This document shows, in pieces, positions 11,097 through 19,818 of a stretch of DNA of 64,000 bases (within the stretch, counting starts at the first letter, position 1; every line of letters begins with the position of its first letter). The notes beneath the pieces are model-generated. The model saw nothing but the letters and a program-made list of their open reading frames with translations, ran no database searches and was not told the DNA's origin. The translations under genes and the position numbers were made by a program. Origin of the DNA: Lampropedia hyalina DSM 16112 (lineage in GTDB: Bacteria > Pseudomonadota > Gammaproteobacteria > Burkholderiales > Burkholderiaceae_C). The DNA lies in assembly GCF_900129055.1 (NCBI RefSeq), contig NZ_FQUZ01000013.1, positions 1-64,000 on the forward strand. The letters run 5' to 3'.

Positions 11097-13004
11097 CTAT
11101 GCACCTTCCGCATCGGCACGCTGGCACACGCGCAGGACTTCCTCTCCATACGCCATCAGTTTTTTCTGGCCGATGCCGCTGATCTGTGCCAGTGCCTCGG
11201 GCGTGGGCGGGTTGTGGTGAGCAATGTCGCGCAGGGTGGAGTCGTGGAAGATGACGAATGCGGGCAGATTGTGCTGCTGTGCCACCTTGCCGCGCCAGAC
11301 TCTGAGCGCGTGAAAACGCTGGATGCTGGCGGCATCCAGATCGGCCAGGGCTGCGGTTTTGGCCAGACTGGCTTCTGCCGTGCGGCTCGCCGGGCTGCGG
11401 CGTGTTCGGGCTGGGCGTTCATGGGTGCGCAGGGTCAGGGTTTGCGCGCCTTGCAGTATGTCGCGTGATTGCGGGGTCATTTGCAGCGTGTTGAATGCCG
11501 ATGCGTCGGTGCGCAACGCACCCATTGCCAGCAGTTGCCGTACCACACTGCGCCACTGAATCTCGCTCAGGTCGCTGCCGATGCCAAAGGTGCTGAGCGT
11601 TTCGTGCCCGAACTGTGCCATCTTGTCGGTGGATTTGCCGCGCAGAATATCGATCAGGTGGCCTGCACCAAAAGTAATGCCGCTCATTTTCTGCACCCGG
11701 TAAATGCAGCTCAGCAGTTTCTGGGCGGCTTGCGTGGCATCCCAGGTACTGGGTGGGTGCAGGCAGTTGTCACAGTTGCCGCAAGGCTCGGAGGCTTCGC
11801 CGAAGTAGGCCAGCAGTCGCTGGCGACGGCAGTCGGCAGCTTCGGCCAGTGCCAGCAGGGCATCGAGTTTGCCACGCATGACCTGCTTGTAGTCCTCGCT
11901 GGCCGGGCTTTCGTCAATCATGCGCCGCTGGTTGATGACATCGGCCAGCCCATAGGCCATCCACGCATCGGCGGCTTCGCCATCGCGCCCGGCGCGGCCG
12001 GTTTCCTGGTAATAGCCTTCGATGTTCTTGGGCAAGTCCAGATGGGCAACAAAGCGCACATCGGGCTTGTCGATGCCCATGCCGAAGGCAATCGTGGCGG
12101 TCATGACCAGACCATCTTCGCGCAGAAAGCGTTCCTGGTGCTGTTGGCGCGTGGCGGCGGGCAGACCGGCGTGGTAAGGCAGGGCATCGATGCCCTGCAT
12201 GCACAGCCATTCGGCGGTGTCTTCCACCTTTTTGCGGCTCTGGCAATAGATGATGCCCGCCTCTCCCTCGTGTTCCTGGCCGATGAATTGCAGCAATTGC
12301 TTGCGAGCGTCGTTTTTCTCAACGATCTGGTAGCGGATGTTGGGGCGGTCAAAGCTGCTGACAAACAGCCGTGCTTCCTGCAAATGCAGGCGTTCGATGA
12401 TGTCGGCGCGGGTCAGAGCATCGGCCGTGGCGGTCAGCGCAATGCGCGGTACGCTGTGATAGCGTTGGTGCAGCAGCGTGAGCTGGCGGTATTCGGGGCG
12501 GAAGTCGTGGCCCCACTGGCTGACGCAATGCGCCTCGTCAATCGCAAACAGGGCCAGCCGGTTCTGCGCGTACAGATCGTCGAGCAGTTCCAGAAACCGG
12601 GCGGTGTTCACCCGCTCGGGCGCGGCATACAGCAGGCAGGTATCGCCCTGGCGCACGCGCCGCTCCACGGCACGGGTTTCATCGAGATTCTGCGAGGAGT
12701 TGAGGAAGTCGGCGGCCACGCCCACTTCGTGCAGGGCGCGTACCTGGTCGTGCATCAGTGCGATCAGGGGCGAGATCACCAGCGTGATGCCGCCGCTTTG
12801 CTGCTGGCGCACGAGAGCCGGAATCTGGTAGCACAGGGATTTGCCGCCCCCGGTGGGCATGAGCACCAGTGCGTCGTCACCGGCGATCACATGGTTCACG
12901 ATGTCCTGTTGCAGCCCCCGAAAGCGCGGGTAGCCGAAGGTTTCTTGCAGAACGCGCGTGGCTGCATCGGCAGAGGAGAACACCGTGAAGAACTTTCTGA
13001 GCAT
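11097..13004 (-). CDS. recQ: ATP-dependent DNA helicase RecQ
   Basis: A 635-aa 3'-5' helicase of recombination and repair (RecFOR pathway, resolution of stalled forks). Motifs in order: Walker [10 protein letters not shown] (about 48-56), DEAH box (156-159), [14 protein letters not shown] aromatic-rich loop, SAT-type LTATAD, motif [12 protein letters not shown], the RecQ zinc-binding Cys cluster ([12 protein letters not shown]...CGNCDNC), winged helix, and a C-terminal HRDC domain ending with the [16 protein letters not shown] helix. The length matches the family (E. coli RecQ 609 aa). It is convergent with tRNA-Leu and is followed upstream by the BON-domain gene on the same strand, whose terminator separates the two. 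Confidence 0.97.
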   Translation of the reverse strand: MLRKFFTVFSSADAATRVLQETFGYPRFRGLQQDIVNHVIAGDDALVLMPTGGGKSLCYQIPALVRQQQSGGITLVISPLIALMHDQVRALHEVGVAADFLNSSQNLDETRAVERRVRQGDTCLLYAAPERVNTARFLELLDDLYAQNRLALFAIDEAHCVSQWGHDFRPEYRQLTLLHQRYHSVPRIALTATADALTRADIIERLHLQEARLFVSSFDRPNIRYQIVEKNDARKQLLQFIGQEHEGEAGIIYCQSRKKVEDTAEWLCMQGIDALPYHAGLPAATRQQHQERFLREDGLVMTATIAFGMGIDKPDVRFVAHLDLPKNIEGYYQETGRAGRDGEAADAWMAYGLADVINQRRMIDESPASEDYKQVMRGKLDALLALAEAADCRRQRLLAYFGEASEPCGNCDNCLHPPSTWDATQAAQKLLSCIYRVQKMSGITFGAGHLIDILRGKSTDKMAQFGHETLSTFGIGSDLSEIQWRSVVRQLLAMGALRTDASAFNTLQMTPQSRDILQGAQTLTLRTHERPARTRRSPASRTAEASLAKTAALADLDAASIQRFHALRVWRGKVAQQHNLPAFVIFHDSTLRDIAHHNPPTPEALAQISGIGQKKLMAYGEEVLRVCQRADAEGA

Positions 13005-13039
13005 GGGGAGGTGATGCCATTGCGCAGGCGGACTGCGCG

Positions 13040-13074
13040 AAAAAAATCACACCGGCAATGGCAAGCCGGTGTGA
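13040..13074 (-). terminator. intrinsic terminator of the BON-domain gene (minus strand)
   Basis: A perfect 10-bp stem (13047-13056 with 13065-13074, tcacaccggc/gccggtgtga) has an 8-nt loop. On the minus strand it is followed by a U-tract (the A run 13040-13046 on the plus strand). It insulates recQ from the BON-domain gene. Confidence 0.88.
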
Positions 13075-13126
13075 CAGAGATGTCTGCACAGACCGGTATT
13101 TTGCATTCACCCCGGTCAGGCAAGAA

Positions 13127-13453
13127 TTATGGACGCACGACGATGTTGTTCTTCACCTTGCGCACGTTCGAGACTTCGGCAGCGATTTCAGCGGCGCGGG
13201 CTTTTTCGGCATTCGATTTGGCAAAGCCCGAGAGCTGCACTTCGCCGTTGAGCGTTTCCACATTGATGGCAATCGCCGAAGTGGCGGGGTTGTCCAGCAG
13301 GCGGGCCTTGACGGCGGTGGTGATGGCCGCATCGTCGATGTAGGAGCCTACCGTTTGCTGGTCGCGTGCCACAGCGCAGCCGGTGGCCGTCACGGCGGTA
13401 ATGCCCAGTGCACAAGCCAGGGTCACGGCCTGAAAAATTCTGGTTTTCATCAT
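13127..13453 (-). CDS. BON-domain periplasmic lipoprotein (OsmY-like)
   Basis: 108 aa. An N-terminal signal ends in VTATGCAV, a lipobox-like site with Cys26, so a lipoprotein is likely. A single BON domain follows (about residues 35-105, with the pattern DAAITTAVKARLL, INVETLNGEVQLSGF and VRKVKNNIVV). BON domains bind membranes or envelope components, and the small proteins that carry them are often stress-induced. A second in-frame ATG directly follows the first. The gene has its own terminator. A YqjD-like membrane protein lies upstream on the same strand, a pairing often seen among osmotic-stress genes. Confidence 0.85.
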   Translation of the reverse strand: MMKTRIFQAVTLACALGITAVTATGCAVARDQQTVGSYIDDAAITTAVKARLLDNPATSAIAINVETLNGEVQLSGFAKSNAEKARAAEIAAEVSNVRKVKNNIVVRP

Positions 13454-13530
13454 TTATCTCCATCGTTGTGGTTGATATGCGTGCAGGGCATCCGCCAGGT
13501 GGGCCGGTGAATGCTTGCTGCACGATGCCG

Positions 13531-13549
13531 TGCATGGCAAAGCCATGCA
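13531..13549 (-). other. hairpin downstream of the YqjD-like gene
   Basis: The stem tgcatggc/gccatgca (13531-13538, 13542-13549) has a 3-nt loop and lies 52 bases past the YqjD-like stop. There is no U-tract on the minus strand, so terminator function is doubtful. Confidence 0.3.
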
Positions 13550-13600
13550 ACTGGTCATTCTGAACAAGGGTTGTGCCAATCCGATCTGTCTGGCGGCGTA

Positions 13601-14083
13601 TCAGCGACGTCCGCCGCGATTGAGCAGCAGGGCCACGAAGGCACCGGCAGCAGCGGCCAGCAACAGGGCCTTGCCGGGTTTTTCCTGTACATAGCGGTGG
13701 GTGGCATCACTGACTTCCACCACTTTCTGGCGGGTACGCTCACTGGCATCGGCTGCCAGGTTGATGCTTTTGGTGGCCAGGTCCAGGGCCTTGTGGGCCA
13801 GTTCGTCGATGGCAGGGTCGGCGTGGTTGTGCAGCGACTGGATGGCCTGCTCGGCCTTTTCCAAGCCCGAATTGGCGGCTCTGCGGGTGCTGCCGATGGC
13901 CGCTTCGGCACTGCTCAGGGCTTTTTCTGTCACGCTGTGAGCGACGCCGGCGGCCTTGTCCAGACCTTTTTCGAGTTTGTCCACACCGGCAGAAACCGCA
14001 TCGTGTGCTTTTTGCTCTGCGTCCTGTACGACTTCCTCGACTGCGTTTTCCAGTTTTTCGGCTTTTTCGGATACGGATGCCAT
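13601..14083 (-). CDS. YqjD/ElaB-like (DUF883-type) membrane-anchored protein
   Basis: 160 aa. The ATG at 14083 is preceded by AGAGGAGT, a strong ribosome-binding site; longer in-frame starts lack one. The long N-terminal region is Ala/Glu/Lys-rich and amphipathic, predicted helical or coiled coil. The C-terminus is a single hydrophobic anchor (KALLLAAAAGAFVALLLN) ending RGGRR. This architecture is that of ElaB/YqjD proteins, which attach to the inner membrane by the C-terminal helix and, in E. coli, bind ribosomes in stationary phase. Assignment rests on architecture rather than strong sequence motifs. Confidence 0.75.
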   Translation of the reverse strand: MASVSEKAEKLENAVEEVVQDAEQKAHDAVSAGVDKLEKGLDKAAGVAHSVTEKALSSAEAAIGSTRRAANSGLEKAEQAIQSLHNHADPAIDELAHKALDLATKSINLAADASERTRQKVVEVSDATHRYVQEKPGKALLLAAAAGAFVALLLNRGGRR

Positions 14084-14622
14084 CGTTTTACTCCTCTGAA
14101 ATAGTATGTGACAACACAAGGCCATTGCCTCAAGAGAATGGCAGCTCTGGTACAGCGTTCGATGCGAACAGTCCGTGCCTGATAGAGCCTGCTGGTGATT
14201 TTTATCAGATTTGGGGCTGATATGCGACTTTACAGTGCAATAAACCCTAAAAACAGGAATTCTGCCATGCGATTCGCTCCAGCCCTTGAGATATGCCCCC
14301 TGAGGGAGTTCAACTCTCTGTAAAATCCAGCGCAGGACTGCGATAACCAAGCAGTTCTGCCATTTCGATCAATTTTGGCCGCCGGACTGGCGGTGTCAGC
14401 CCGTGGAGAAGCTGTAAGTCCTGTGTCTTTTTGAGGCATCGGCTGGGTTCTGTGAAACGGGAATCTCCTGCCTTTAGGCAGGAGAGGATGTCAAGCAATT
14501 GCCACAAATTGGGGAAAGCAAGCCCTGTGCAGGGGGCGAAATCAGGTACGATTTGTGCTTGCACGTGTGCAGTCTTGAGGCTGCACCACCCACTTCCTGT
14601 ACTGTCCCCCAAGGAGAAACAC
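14084..14622. other. 539-bp intergenic region with divergent promoters and an IS remnant
   Basis: This lies between the divergent YqjD-like gene and the ABC importer. It holds the IS200/IS605-type end at 14431-14496, a small hairpin gtgcag/ctgcac (14567-14572, 14581-14586), and the importer's Shine-Dalgarno aaggag (14611-14616). No intact gene is visible. 14084-14430 shows nothing recognisable beyond promoter-sized AT-rich patches. Confidence 0.6.
14431..14496 (+). mobile_element. IS200/IS605-type right end with the TnpB C-terminal tail (relic)
   Basis: In frame from 14431 the translation reads GSVKRESPAFRQERMSS. The tail ESPxFRxxRMS is the sequence that TnpB genes of IS605/IS1341 elements produce where they run through the transposon right end. 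At DNA level 14465-14484 is a 20-bp palindrome, ctcctgccttta/ggcaggag, followed by gaggatgtcaa (to about 14494), the usual right-end hairpin and terminus. The frame is closed at 14344-14346 and no other TnpB motifs are seen upstream, so the gene body is gone. In intact elements this segment forms the 3' end of the omega RNA, with the guide lying just beyond it. Confidence 0.55.
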
Positions 14623-15624
14623 ATGTCCCCCCAAACGACTGGCATTGGCCGCCGTCCTTTTGTTGTGAAAAGCCTGGCTGCGGCGGCGTTGCTCGCTGGC
14701 ATGGTGGCCGGTTCGGCCGCCTGGGCGCAGAAAACCCCTTCGGTGGCGGTGACGGCCATCGTGGAGCATCCTGCCCTGAATTCGGTGCGCGATGGTGTGA
14801 AAGAAGGACTGGAAGCGGCTGGCTTCAAGGAAGGTGAAAACCTGAAATGGGAGTTCCAGAGCGCGCAGGGCAACCCTGGCACTGCCGCCACCATTGCCCG
14901 CAAGTTCATCGGTGACAAGTCCGATGTGATCGTGGCGATTGCCACTCCTTCGGCCCAGGCCGTGGTGGCCGCGACCAAGGACATTCCCACCGTGTATTCG
15001 GCAGTGACCGATCCGGTGGCCGCGCAACTGGTGAAGGACTGGAAGGCTTCCGGCACGAATGTCACAGGGGTTTCCGATTTGCTGGAGCTGGAAAAGCAAC
15101 TGAACCTGATTCTGCAGATCGTGCCCGATGCCAAGCGTGTGGGCATGGTGTACAACCCCGGTGAAGCCAATTCGGTGGTGGTGGTCGAGGGGCTGAAAAA
15201 GCTGCTCGCCAGCAAGGGACTGCAACTGGTGGAGGCCACTGCACCGCGTACCGTGGACATCACCGCAGCCGCCCGCAATCTGGTGGGCAAGGTCGATGCC
15301 ATCTATACGAACACCGACAACAATGTGGTGTCTGCCTACGAAGCCCTGGTGAAGGTGGCCAACGATGCGAAGATTCCGCTGATCGCCTCGGATACCGACA
15401 GTGTCAAGCGCGGCGCGATTGCTGCCGTGGGCATCGATTACCGCGATCTGGGGCGGCAGACCGGTGCCATCGTTGCGCGCATTCTCAAGGGTGAAAAGGC
15501 GGGCGATATTCCCTCGGAAACCACCCAGAACCTGCAATTGTTCGTCAATCCCAAGGCCGCAGCGGCCCAGGGTGTGACGCTCAGCGAAGCATTCATCCAG
15601 TCGGCCACTGAGGTGATCAAGTAA
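14623..15624 (+). CDS. ABC transporter substrate-binding protein, TrpX type
   Basis: 333 aa, PF04392-type periplasmic binding protein (ABC_sub_bind family, with a TrpX-like fold). The ATG at 14623 follows AAGGAG by six bases. A twin-Arg-containing leader (IGRRPFVVKSLAAAALLAG) ends in AWAQ, so export is likely via Sec or possibly Tat. Conserved blocks include TAIVEHPALNSVRDGVKEGL, KFIGDKSDVIVAIATPSAQA and IYTNTDNNVVSA. In streptococci relatives take up tryptophan or tyrosine; the ligand here is not determined by sequence. It is followed by a permease and an ATPase on the same strand. Confidence 0.88.
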   Translation: MSPQTTGIGRRPFVVKSLAAAALLAGMVAGSAAWAQKTPSVAVTAIVEHPALNSVRDGVKEGLEAAGFKEGENLKWEFQSAQGNPGTAATIARKFIGDKSDVIVAIATPSAQAVVAATKDIPTVYSAVTDPVAAQLVKDWKASGTNVTGVSDLLELEKQLNLILQIVPDAKRVGMVYNPGEANSVVVVEGLKKLLASKGLQLVEATAPRTVDITAAARNLVGKVDAIYTNTDNNVVSAYEALVKVANDAKIPLIASDTDSVKRGAIAAVGIDYRDLGRQTGAIVARILKGEKAGDIPSETTQNLQLFVNPKAAAAQGVTLSEAFIQSATEVIK

Positions 15625-15644
15625 TCCGGTAGCCGACTTTTTCT

Positions 15645-15691
15645 GGCCATTGCAGCACCGGTCGATGCGGGCGGTGCGCATGGCCTTTTTT
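15645..15691 (+). terminator. intrinsic (partial) terminator between binding protein and permease genes
   Basis: A two-part stem, ggccat/atggcc (15645-15650, 15680-15685) and gcaccg/cggtgc (15655-15660, 15672-15677), is followed by six T residues. Lying inside an ABC operon, it probably attenuates downstream transcription so that the binding protein is made in excess. Confidence 0.75.
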
Positions 15692-15714
15692 GATTTTTCG
15701 TCCGCAGCAAAACG

Positions 15715-16599
15715 ATGACGTTCTACTCTTTCATGGGGGCCATGGAAATCGGGCTGATTTTTGGCCTGGTCGCTCTGGGCGTACTGATTTCCTTCAGAAT
15801 CCTGAATTTCCCCGATTTGACCGTGGATGGCTCCTTTCCGCTCGGTGGAGCGGTGGCGGCCACGCTGATTGCCACAGGGGTCAATCCCTTCATTGCCACC
15901 GCCGTGGCCACGGCAGCGGGTGCGCTGGCCGGTGTGCTGACCGGATGGCTCAACGTCAGCCTGAAAATCATGGATTTGCTGGCGGGCATTCTGGTGATGA
16001 CCGCGCTTTACTCCATCAACCTGCGCATCATGGGCAAGCCCAATGTGCCGCTGATTTTCGAGCCGACGGTTTTTTCCGTGCTCATGCCCGGCAGTCTTCC
16101 GGATTACATCGAAAAACCTTTGATTCTGCTGGTGATCGTGGTGATTGCCAAGTGGCTGCTGGACTGGTATTTCAGCTCCGAAAGCGGGCTGGCGATGCGT
16201 GCCACCGGGGCCAACCCGCGCATGGCACGCGCCCAGGGCGTGGCCACGGGCTGGATGAAGCTGGTCGGGTTGGCCATCTCCAACGCGCTGGTGGCCCTGG
16301 GGGGCGCGCTGTTTGCACAAAGTCAGGGCGGAGCCGATATTTCGATGGGCATCGGTACGATCGTCATCGGCCTGGCTGCCGTCATCATTGGCGAGAATGT
16401 GCTGCCCTCGCGGCGCATCCTGTGGGCCACGCTGGCCGTGGTGGTGGGGGCGGTGCTGTACCGGCTGTTCATTGCCCTGGCCCTCAACAGCGAGTGGATT
16501 GGCCTTCAGTCGCAAGACCTGAACCTGATTTCCTCGGTGCTGGTGGTGCTGGTGCTGGTCGCGCCGGTGCTCAAACGCCGCCTCACGCCCAACCGATGA
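15715..16599 (+). CDS. ABC transporter permease, TrpY type
   Basis: A 294-aa inner-membrane permease of the branched-chain-type (BPD_transp_2) fold, with about eight to nine hydrophobic segments. Landmarks are the N-terminal MEIGLIFGLVALGVLISFRI, the NFPDLTVDGSFPLGGAV region, the cytoplasmic coupling segment GLAMRATGANPRMARAQGV, and a C-terminal cluster ending KRRLTPNR. It pairs with the binding protein upstream and the ATPase 64 bases downstream. The start ATG at 15715 lies right after the attenuator hairpin; a conventional Shine-Dalgarno is weak. Confidence 0.88.
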   Translation: MTFYSFMGAMEIGLIFGLVALGVLISFRILNFPDLTVDGSFPLGGAVAATLIATGVNPFIATAVATAAGALAGVLTGWLNVSLKIMDLLAGILVMTALYSINLRIMGKPNVPLIFEPTVFSVLMPGSLPDYIEKPLILLVIVVIAKWLLDWYFSSESGLAMRATGANPRMARAQGVATGWMKLVGLAISNALVALGGALFAQSQGGADISMGIGTIVIGLAAVIIGENVLPSRRILWATLAVVVGAVLYRLFIALALNSEWIGLQSQDLNLISSVLVVLVLVAPVLKRRLTPNR

Positions 16600-16611
16600 C
16601 CCCCTGCGCCG

Positions 16612-16637
16612 ACCGGCTGGTTTTTTCTCCAGCCGGT
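16612..16637 (+). other. 9-bp perfect hairpin between permease and ATPase genes
   Basis: accggctgg (16612-16620) pairs exactly with ccagccggt (16629-16637). The loop is T-rich and no U-tract follows on the plus strand. It may slow or protect the transcript rather than terminate it. Confidence 0.6.
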
Positions 16638-16663
16638 TCCGTTCCTGTTTCCCTGATGCCGCC

Positions 16664-17458
16664 ATGCTCAAAGCCAGCCAACTGAAAATCACCTTCAACC
16701 CCGGAACGCCGATCGAGAATCCGGCCCTGCGTGGGGCCAGTCTGGAAATTCCCAGCGGTCAGTTTGTGTCGGTGATCGGCTCCAACGGGGCCGGCAAATC
16801 GACGTTCCTGAATGCCATTTCGGGGGACTTGCTGGTGGATTCCGGCTCGATTGAGGTCGATGGAGTCGATGTCACGCGCAAACATGCCTGGCAACGTGCC
16901 AATCTGGTGGCGCGGGTGTTTCAGGATCCGATGGCGGGAACCTGTGAGGCCCTGACCATCGAGGAGAACATGGCACTGGCGATGGCACGCGGGCGCAAAC
17001 GTCGTTTTGCCTTCGCGCTGAACCGCCAGAACCGGGAGTTGTTCCGGGAAAAGCTGGCCATCCTGAACCTGGGGCTGGAAAAACGCCTGGCCGACCGCAT
17101 TGGCCTGCTCTCCGGTGGCCAACGCCAGGCCGTGAGCCTGCTGATGGCCTCGCTGCAACCTTCGCGTATTCTGCTGCTGGATGAACACACTGCCGCGCTG
17201 GACCCCAAGACCGCCGCATTCGTGCTGGAGCTGACGCGCCGCATCGTGGAGCAGAACCAGCTCACCACCATGATGGTGACGCACAGCATGCGCCAGGCAC
17301 TGGACTACGGCAGTCGCACCGTGATGCTGCACCAGGGCAAGGTGGTGCTGGATGTCAGCGGGGCAGAGCGCGCCCGCATGGATGTGACCGATCTATTGCA
17401 AATGTTCGAGAAGACCCGGGGGGAGCAGGTCAGCGACGACGCGCTGCTGCTGGGGTAA
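16664..17458 (+). CDS. ABC transporter ATP-binding protein, TrpZ type
   Basis: A 264-aa nucleotide-binding subunit energising the importer encoded just upstream. It has Walker A GSNGAGKST (about 43-51), Q-loop VFQDPMAG, signature LSGGQRQA, Walker B ILLLDEHTAALD and switch His in MMVTHSMRQAL. The Walker B aspartate-glutamate is intact (DEHTAALD). The length and order (binding protein, permease, ATPase) match TrpXYZ-type uptake systems. The ATPase is the last importer gene; a small XRE regulator starts about 106 bases later. Confidence 0.92.
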   Translation: MLKASQLKITFNPGTPIENPALRGASLEIPSGQFVSVIGSNGAGKSTFLNAISGDLLVDSGSIEVDGVDVTRKHAWQRANLVARVFQDPMAGTCEALTIEENMALAMARGRKRRFAFALNRQNRELFREKLAILNLGLEKRLADRIGLLSGGQRQAVSLLMASLQPSRILLLDEHTAALDPKTAAFVLELTRRIVEQNQLTTMMVTHSMRQALDYGSRTVMLHQGKVVLDVSGAERARMDVTDLLQMFEKTRGEQVSDDALLLG

Positions 17459-17564
17459 AACCCAGTGTGAGAAACACTGCTGCCGCGCAGCATTCGTGAT
17501 ATTTTGTCAAAACCGTGAATCAAAATCCGTCGATTTGCAGGTACCCCGTCACCATCATGAGGCA

Positions 17565-17837
17565 ATGTCTGCAAAACCTTCTGCCCCCTCTCATCTGCCT
17601 GACAGCACCCAAGCCCGTGATATGCTGGCATTCTGGGTGCGCCTGCACCGCGTCCAGAAGGGCTGGTCGCAGGAGCGACTGGCACTGGAGTGCGAACTCG
17701 ACAGAACGTACATTTCCGGGCTGGAGCGTTCCCGCTGGAATGTCTCGCTGGCCAATATCGAACGCATTGCCCAGGCTCTGGGCGTGGAGGTCTGGACGTT
17801 GCTGAAACCACCTTCGGTACAGGATCTGCCTGCCTGA
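17565..17837 (+). CDS. small XRE-family transcriptional regulator
   Basis: 90 aa, essentially a single helix-turn-helix domain: WVRLHRVQKGWSQERLALE, then LDRTYISGLERSRWNVSL and NIERIAQALGVEVWTLL. The pattern is the lambda-repressor-like HTH_3 fold with the recognition helix around DRTYISGLER. ATG 17565 gives the shortest complete domain with a plausible leader; the 113-aa version from 17496 adds a non-conserved stretch. It follows the ABC genes on the same strand, so it may regulate them, but this is inference. It is convergent with mrdA, with 19 bases between the stops. Confidence 0.8.
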   Translation: MSAKPSAPSHLPDSTQARDMLAFWVRLHRVQKGWSQERLALECELDRTYISGLERSRWNVSLANIERIAQALGVEVWTLLKPPSVQDLPA

Positions 17838-17856
17838 TGGCCTCTCTGGATGGGCC

Positions 17857-19818
17857 TCATTCGTTGCCGTTGTTGCGCAACTCCTGCACTGGCAGCACGA
17901 TGTCTTCCACGCGCCGTGGCGCACCGATTGGAGCCGAAGCCTGTCCTCTTTGCAGTGCGGCGATGTCGGCTTCGCTGGGATACTGCCCCATCAGCCAGTA
18001 GTCGATGACGCGCCGTGCAATCGGTGCGGCATGGGTGGCTCCAAAACCGGCGTTCTCTACGATGACGGCCACCGCAATGCGTGGCTGGTCGGCGGGCGCG
18101 AACGCAATATAAAGCGAGTGGTCGCGTTGGTGCTCGGCCAGCTTGGCGGCGTTGTAGCGTTCCCGTTGGCCCACGGTGCTGGCCTGTGCCGTACCGGTTT
18201 TGCCGGCAGAGCGGTAGGCTGCACCGGCAAAGATGCGCCGCGACGTACCTTCCAGCGTCACGCCCACCATGCCGTCGTGAATCACCTTGATGTGCTCGGG
18301 TGCGTAACCCAGCGGCACCGCAGTCGGCTGCGACAGTGGATGGGCCAGCTTGCTGACGGCATCGATGCGGCTTTGGCCAATGTGCGGGCGGTGGCTGGTG
18401 CCACCATTGGCGACCGTGGCGGTGGCCTGGGCGAGTTGCAGCATCGTGAAGCTGTTGTAGCCCTGGCCGATGCCCAGCGAAACCGTCTCACCCGGAATCC
18501 AGCGTTGGCGTGCCGGGTCACGGAAGGCGTTGCGCTTCCATTCCCGGCTGGGCAGGATGCCGCGTGCCTCACCCTGGATGTCGATGCCGGTGAGCTGGCC
18601 AAAGCCCAGTGGCTTCATGAAGTCGTGGATGGCATCCACGCCCATCTGGTAGGCCAGCGAGTAGTAGTACACGTTGCTGGACTTGACGATGCTGCGGCGC
18701 ATGTTCACAGGCCCGATGGCATAGCCACCTCGGTAATTGTGGCCGCCCAGCGTCCACACGCCAGTGTCGCGGATGACGGTATGGGCTGTGCGCGCGCCTG
18801 TTTCCAGCGCGGCCAGTGCCATGAAGGGTTTGTAGGTGGAGCCAGGCGGATATGTGCCACGCAGGGCACGGTTGAACAACGGCCGGTCGGTGGATTCGTT
18901 CAGGGCCTGCCAGGTTTCGTGGTCGATGCCCTCTACGAACAGGTTCGGGTCGAAAGTCGGCATGCTGACCATGGCCAGAATCTCGCCGTTGTTGGGGTCG
19001 ATGGCCACCAGCGCACCACGCCGCTGACCGTAGATTTCTTCCACCATGCGCTGGAGTTTGATGTCCAGTGTGAGCTGGATGCTGTCGCCACTGCGCGGCT
19101 CGGAACTGCCCAGGGTACGGATGGGGGTGCCGCCGGAGGATTTTTCCAGTTGCTCCACTCCGGCAATGCCATGCAGTTCGCGTTCGTAACTGACCTCGAT
19201 GCCCTGCTTGCCGATGTGGGTGGTGCCCCGGTAATTGGCCTCGTCGGGGCTGTCCTTGAGTTCTTCCTGTTCTTTCTGGTTGATGCGGCCAATATAGCCA
19301 ATCGCATGGCTGGCCGTGCTGCCCATCGGGTAGGTGCGAAACAACCGCGCTTCCACTTGAACCCCCGGAAAACGGAACTGCTGTGCGGCAAAACGCGCCA
19401 CTTCCTCGTCACTCAGTTGCACCCGGATCGGCACGGAGTCGTAACGGCCCAGTTCCGAGCGGGCACGCTCGAAGCGGCGGCGGTGAATGGGCTGGATATC
19501 GACGATTTTCGCCAGTTCCTGAATCGTCTGTTCCAGATTGGGAACCCGTGCCGGGGTGATCTCCAGTGTGTAGGCTGAATAGTTGGTGGCCAGCAGCACC
19601 CCGTTGCGATCCACGATATGCCCCCGGTATGGCACGATGGGAACGACAGCCGTGCGGTTGGACTCGGCCCGCAGGGCGTAATCATCATGGCGCACCACCT
19701 GAAGGTAGTACATGCGCCAGGCCAGCAGACCGAACCCCAGCAGCACCACCACGGCCATCACCCATGCCCTGTGCCGGAAACGCCGCATCTCCAGGCGTGA
19801 GTCGTCCAGCTCGGTCAT
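17857..19818 (-). CDS. mrdA: penicillin-binding protein 2 (elongasome transpeptidase)
   Basis: 653 aa, class B PBP that cross-links peptidoglycan during side-wall growth with RodA and MreBCD. It has an N-terminal cytoplasmic tail and one membrane segment (about 17-36), a PBP dimer/pedestal domain, then the transpeptidase domain with STYK (S327-K330), SSN (380-382) and KTGTAQ. The ATG overlaps the mreD stop (ATGA), showing translational coupling in mreB-mreC-mreD-mrdA. The usual next gene, rodA, is not downstream; instead the strand switches at 17857. Confidence 0.96.
   Translation of the reverse strand: MTELDDSRLEMRRFRHRAWVMAVVVLLGFGLLAWRMYYLQVVRHDDYALRAESNRTAVVPIVPYRGHIVDRNGVLLATNYSAYTLEITPARVPNLEQTIQELAKIVDIQPIHRRRFERARSELGRYDSVPIRVQLSDEEVARFAAQQFRFPGVQVEARLFRTYPMGSTASHAIGYIGRINQKEQEELKDSPDEANYRGTTHIGKQGIEVSYERELHGIAGVEQLEKSSGGTPIRTLGSSEPRSGDSIQLTLDIKLQRMVEEIYGQRRGALVAIDPNNGEILAMVSMPTFDPNLFVEGIDHETWQALNESTDRPLFNRALRGTYPPGSTYKPFMALAALETGARTAHTVIRDTGVWTLGGHNYRGGYAIGPVNMRRSIVKSSNVYYYSLAYQMGVDAIHDFMKPLGFGQLTGIDIQGEARGILPSREWKRNAFRDPARQRWIPGETVSLGIGQGYNSFTMLQLAQATATVANGGTSHRPHIGQSRIDAVSKLAHPLSQPTAVPLGYAPEHIKVIHDGMVGVTLEGTSRRIFAGAAYRSAGKTGTAQASTVGQRERYNAAKLAEHQRDHSLYIAFAPADQPRIAVAVIVENAGFGATHAAPIARRVIDYWLMGQYPSEADIAALQRGQASAPIGAPRRVEDIVLPVQELRNNGNE

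Noticed and set aside
14347-14496. An intact TnpB gene
   Set aside because: The frame is closed by TAA at 14344-14346 and only the last about 15 residues resemble TnpB; no RuvC or zinc-finger motifs are seen.
14497-14622. Tryptophan-type leader/attenuator before the TrpX-like gene
   Set aside because: No Trp-rich leader peptide and no terminator/antiterminator pair could be found; only a 6-bp hairpin.
14542-16698. Long minus-strand ORF (718 aa) opposite the ABC importer genes
   Set aside because: It is an antisense shadow of high-GC genes: the plus-strand genes carry clear family motifs in that stretch, while the antisense product is His/Gln/Arg-rich and matches no known motif.
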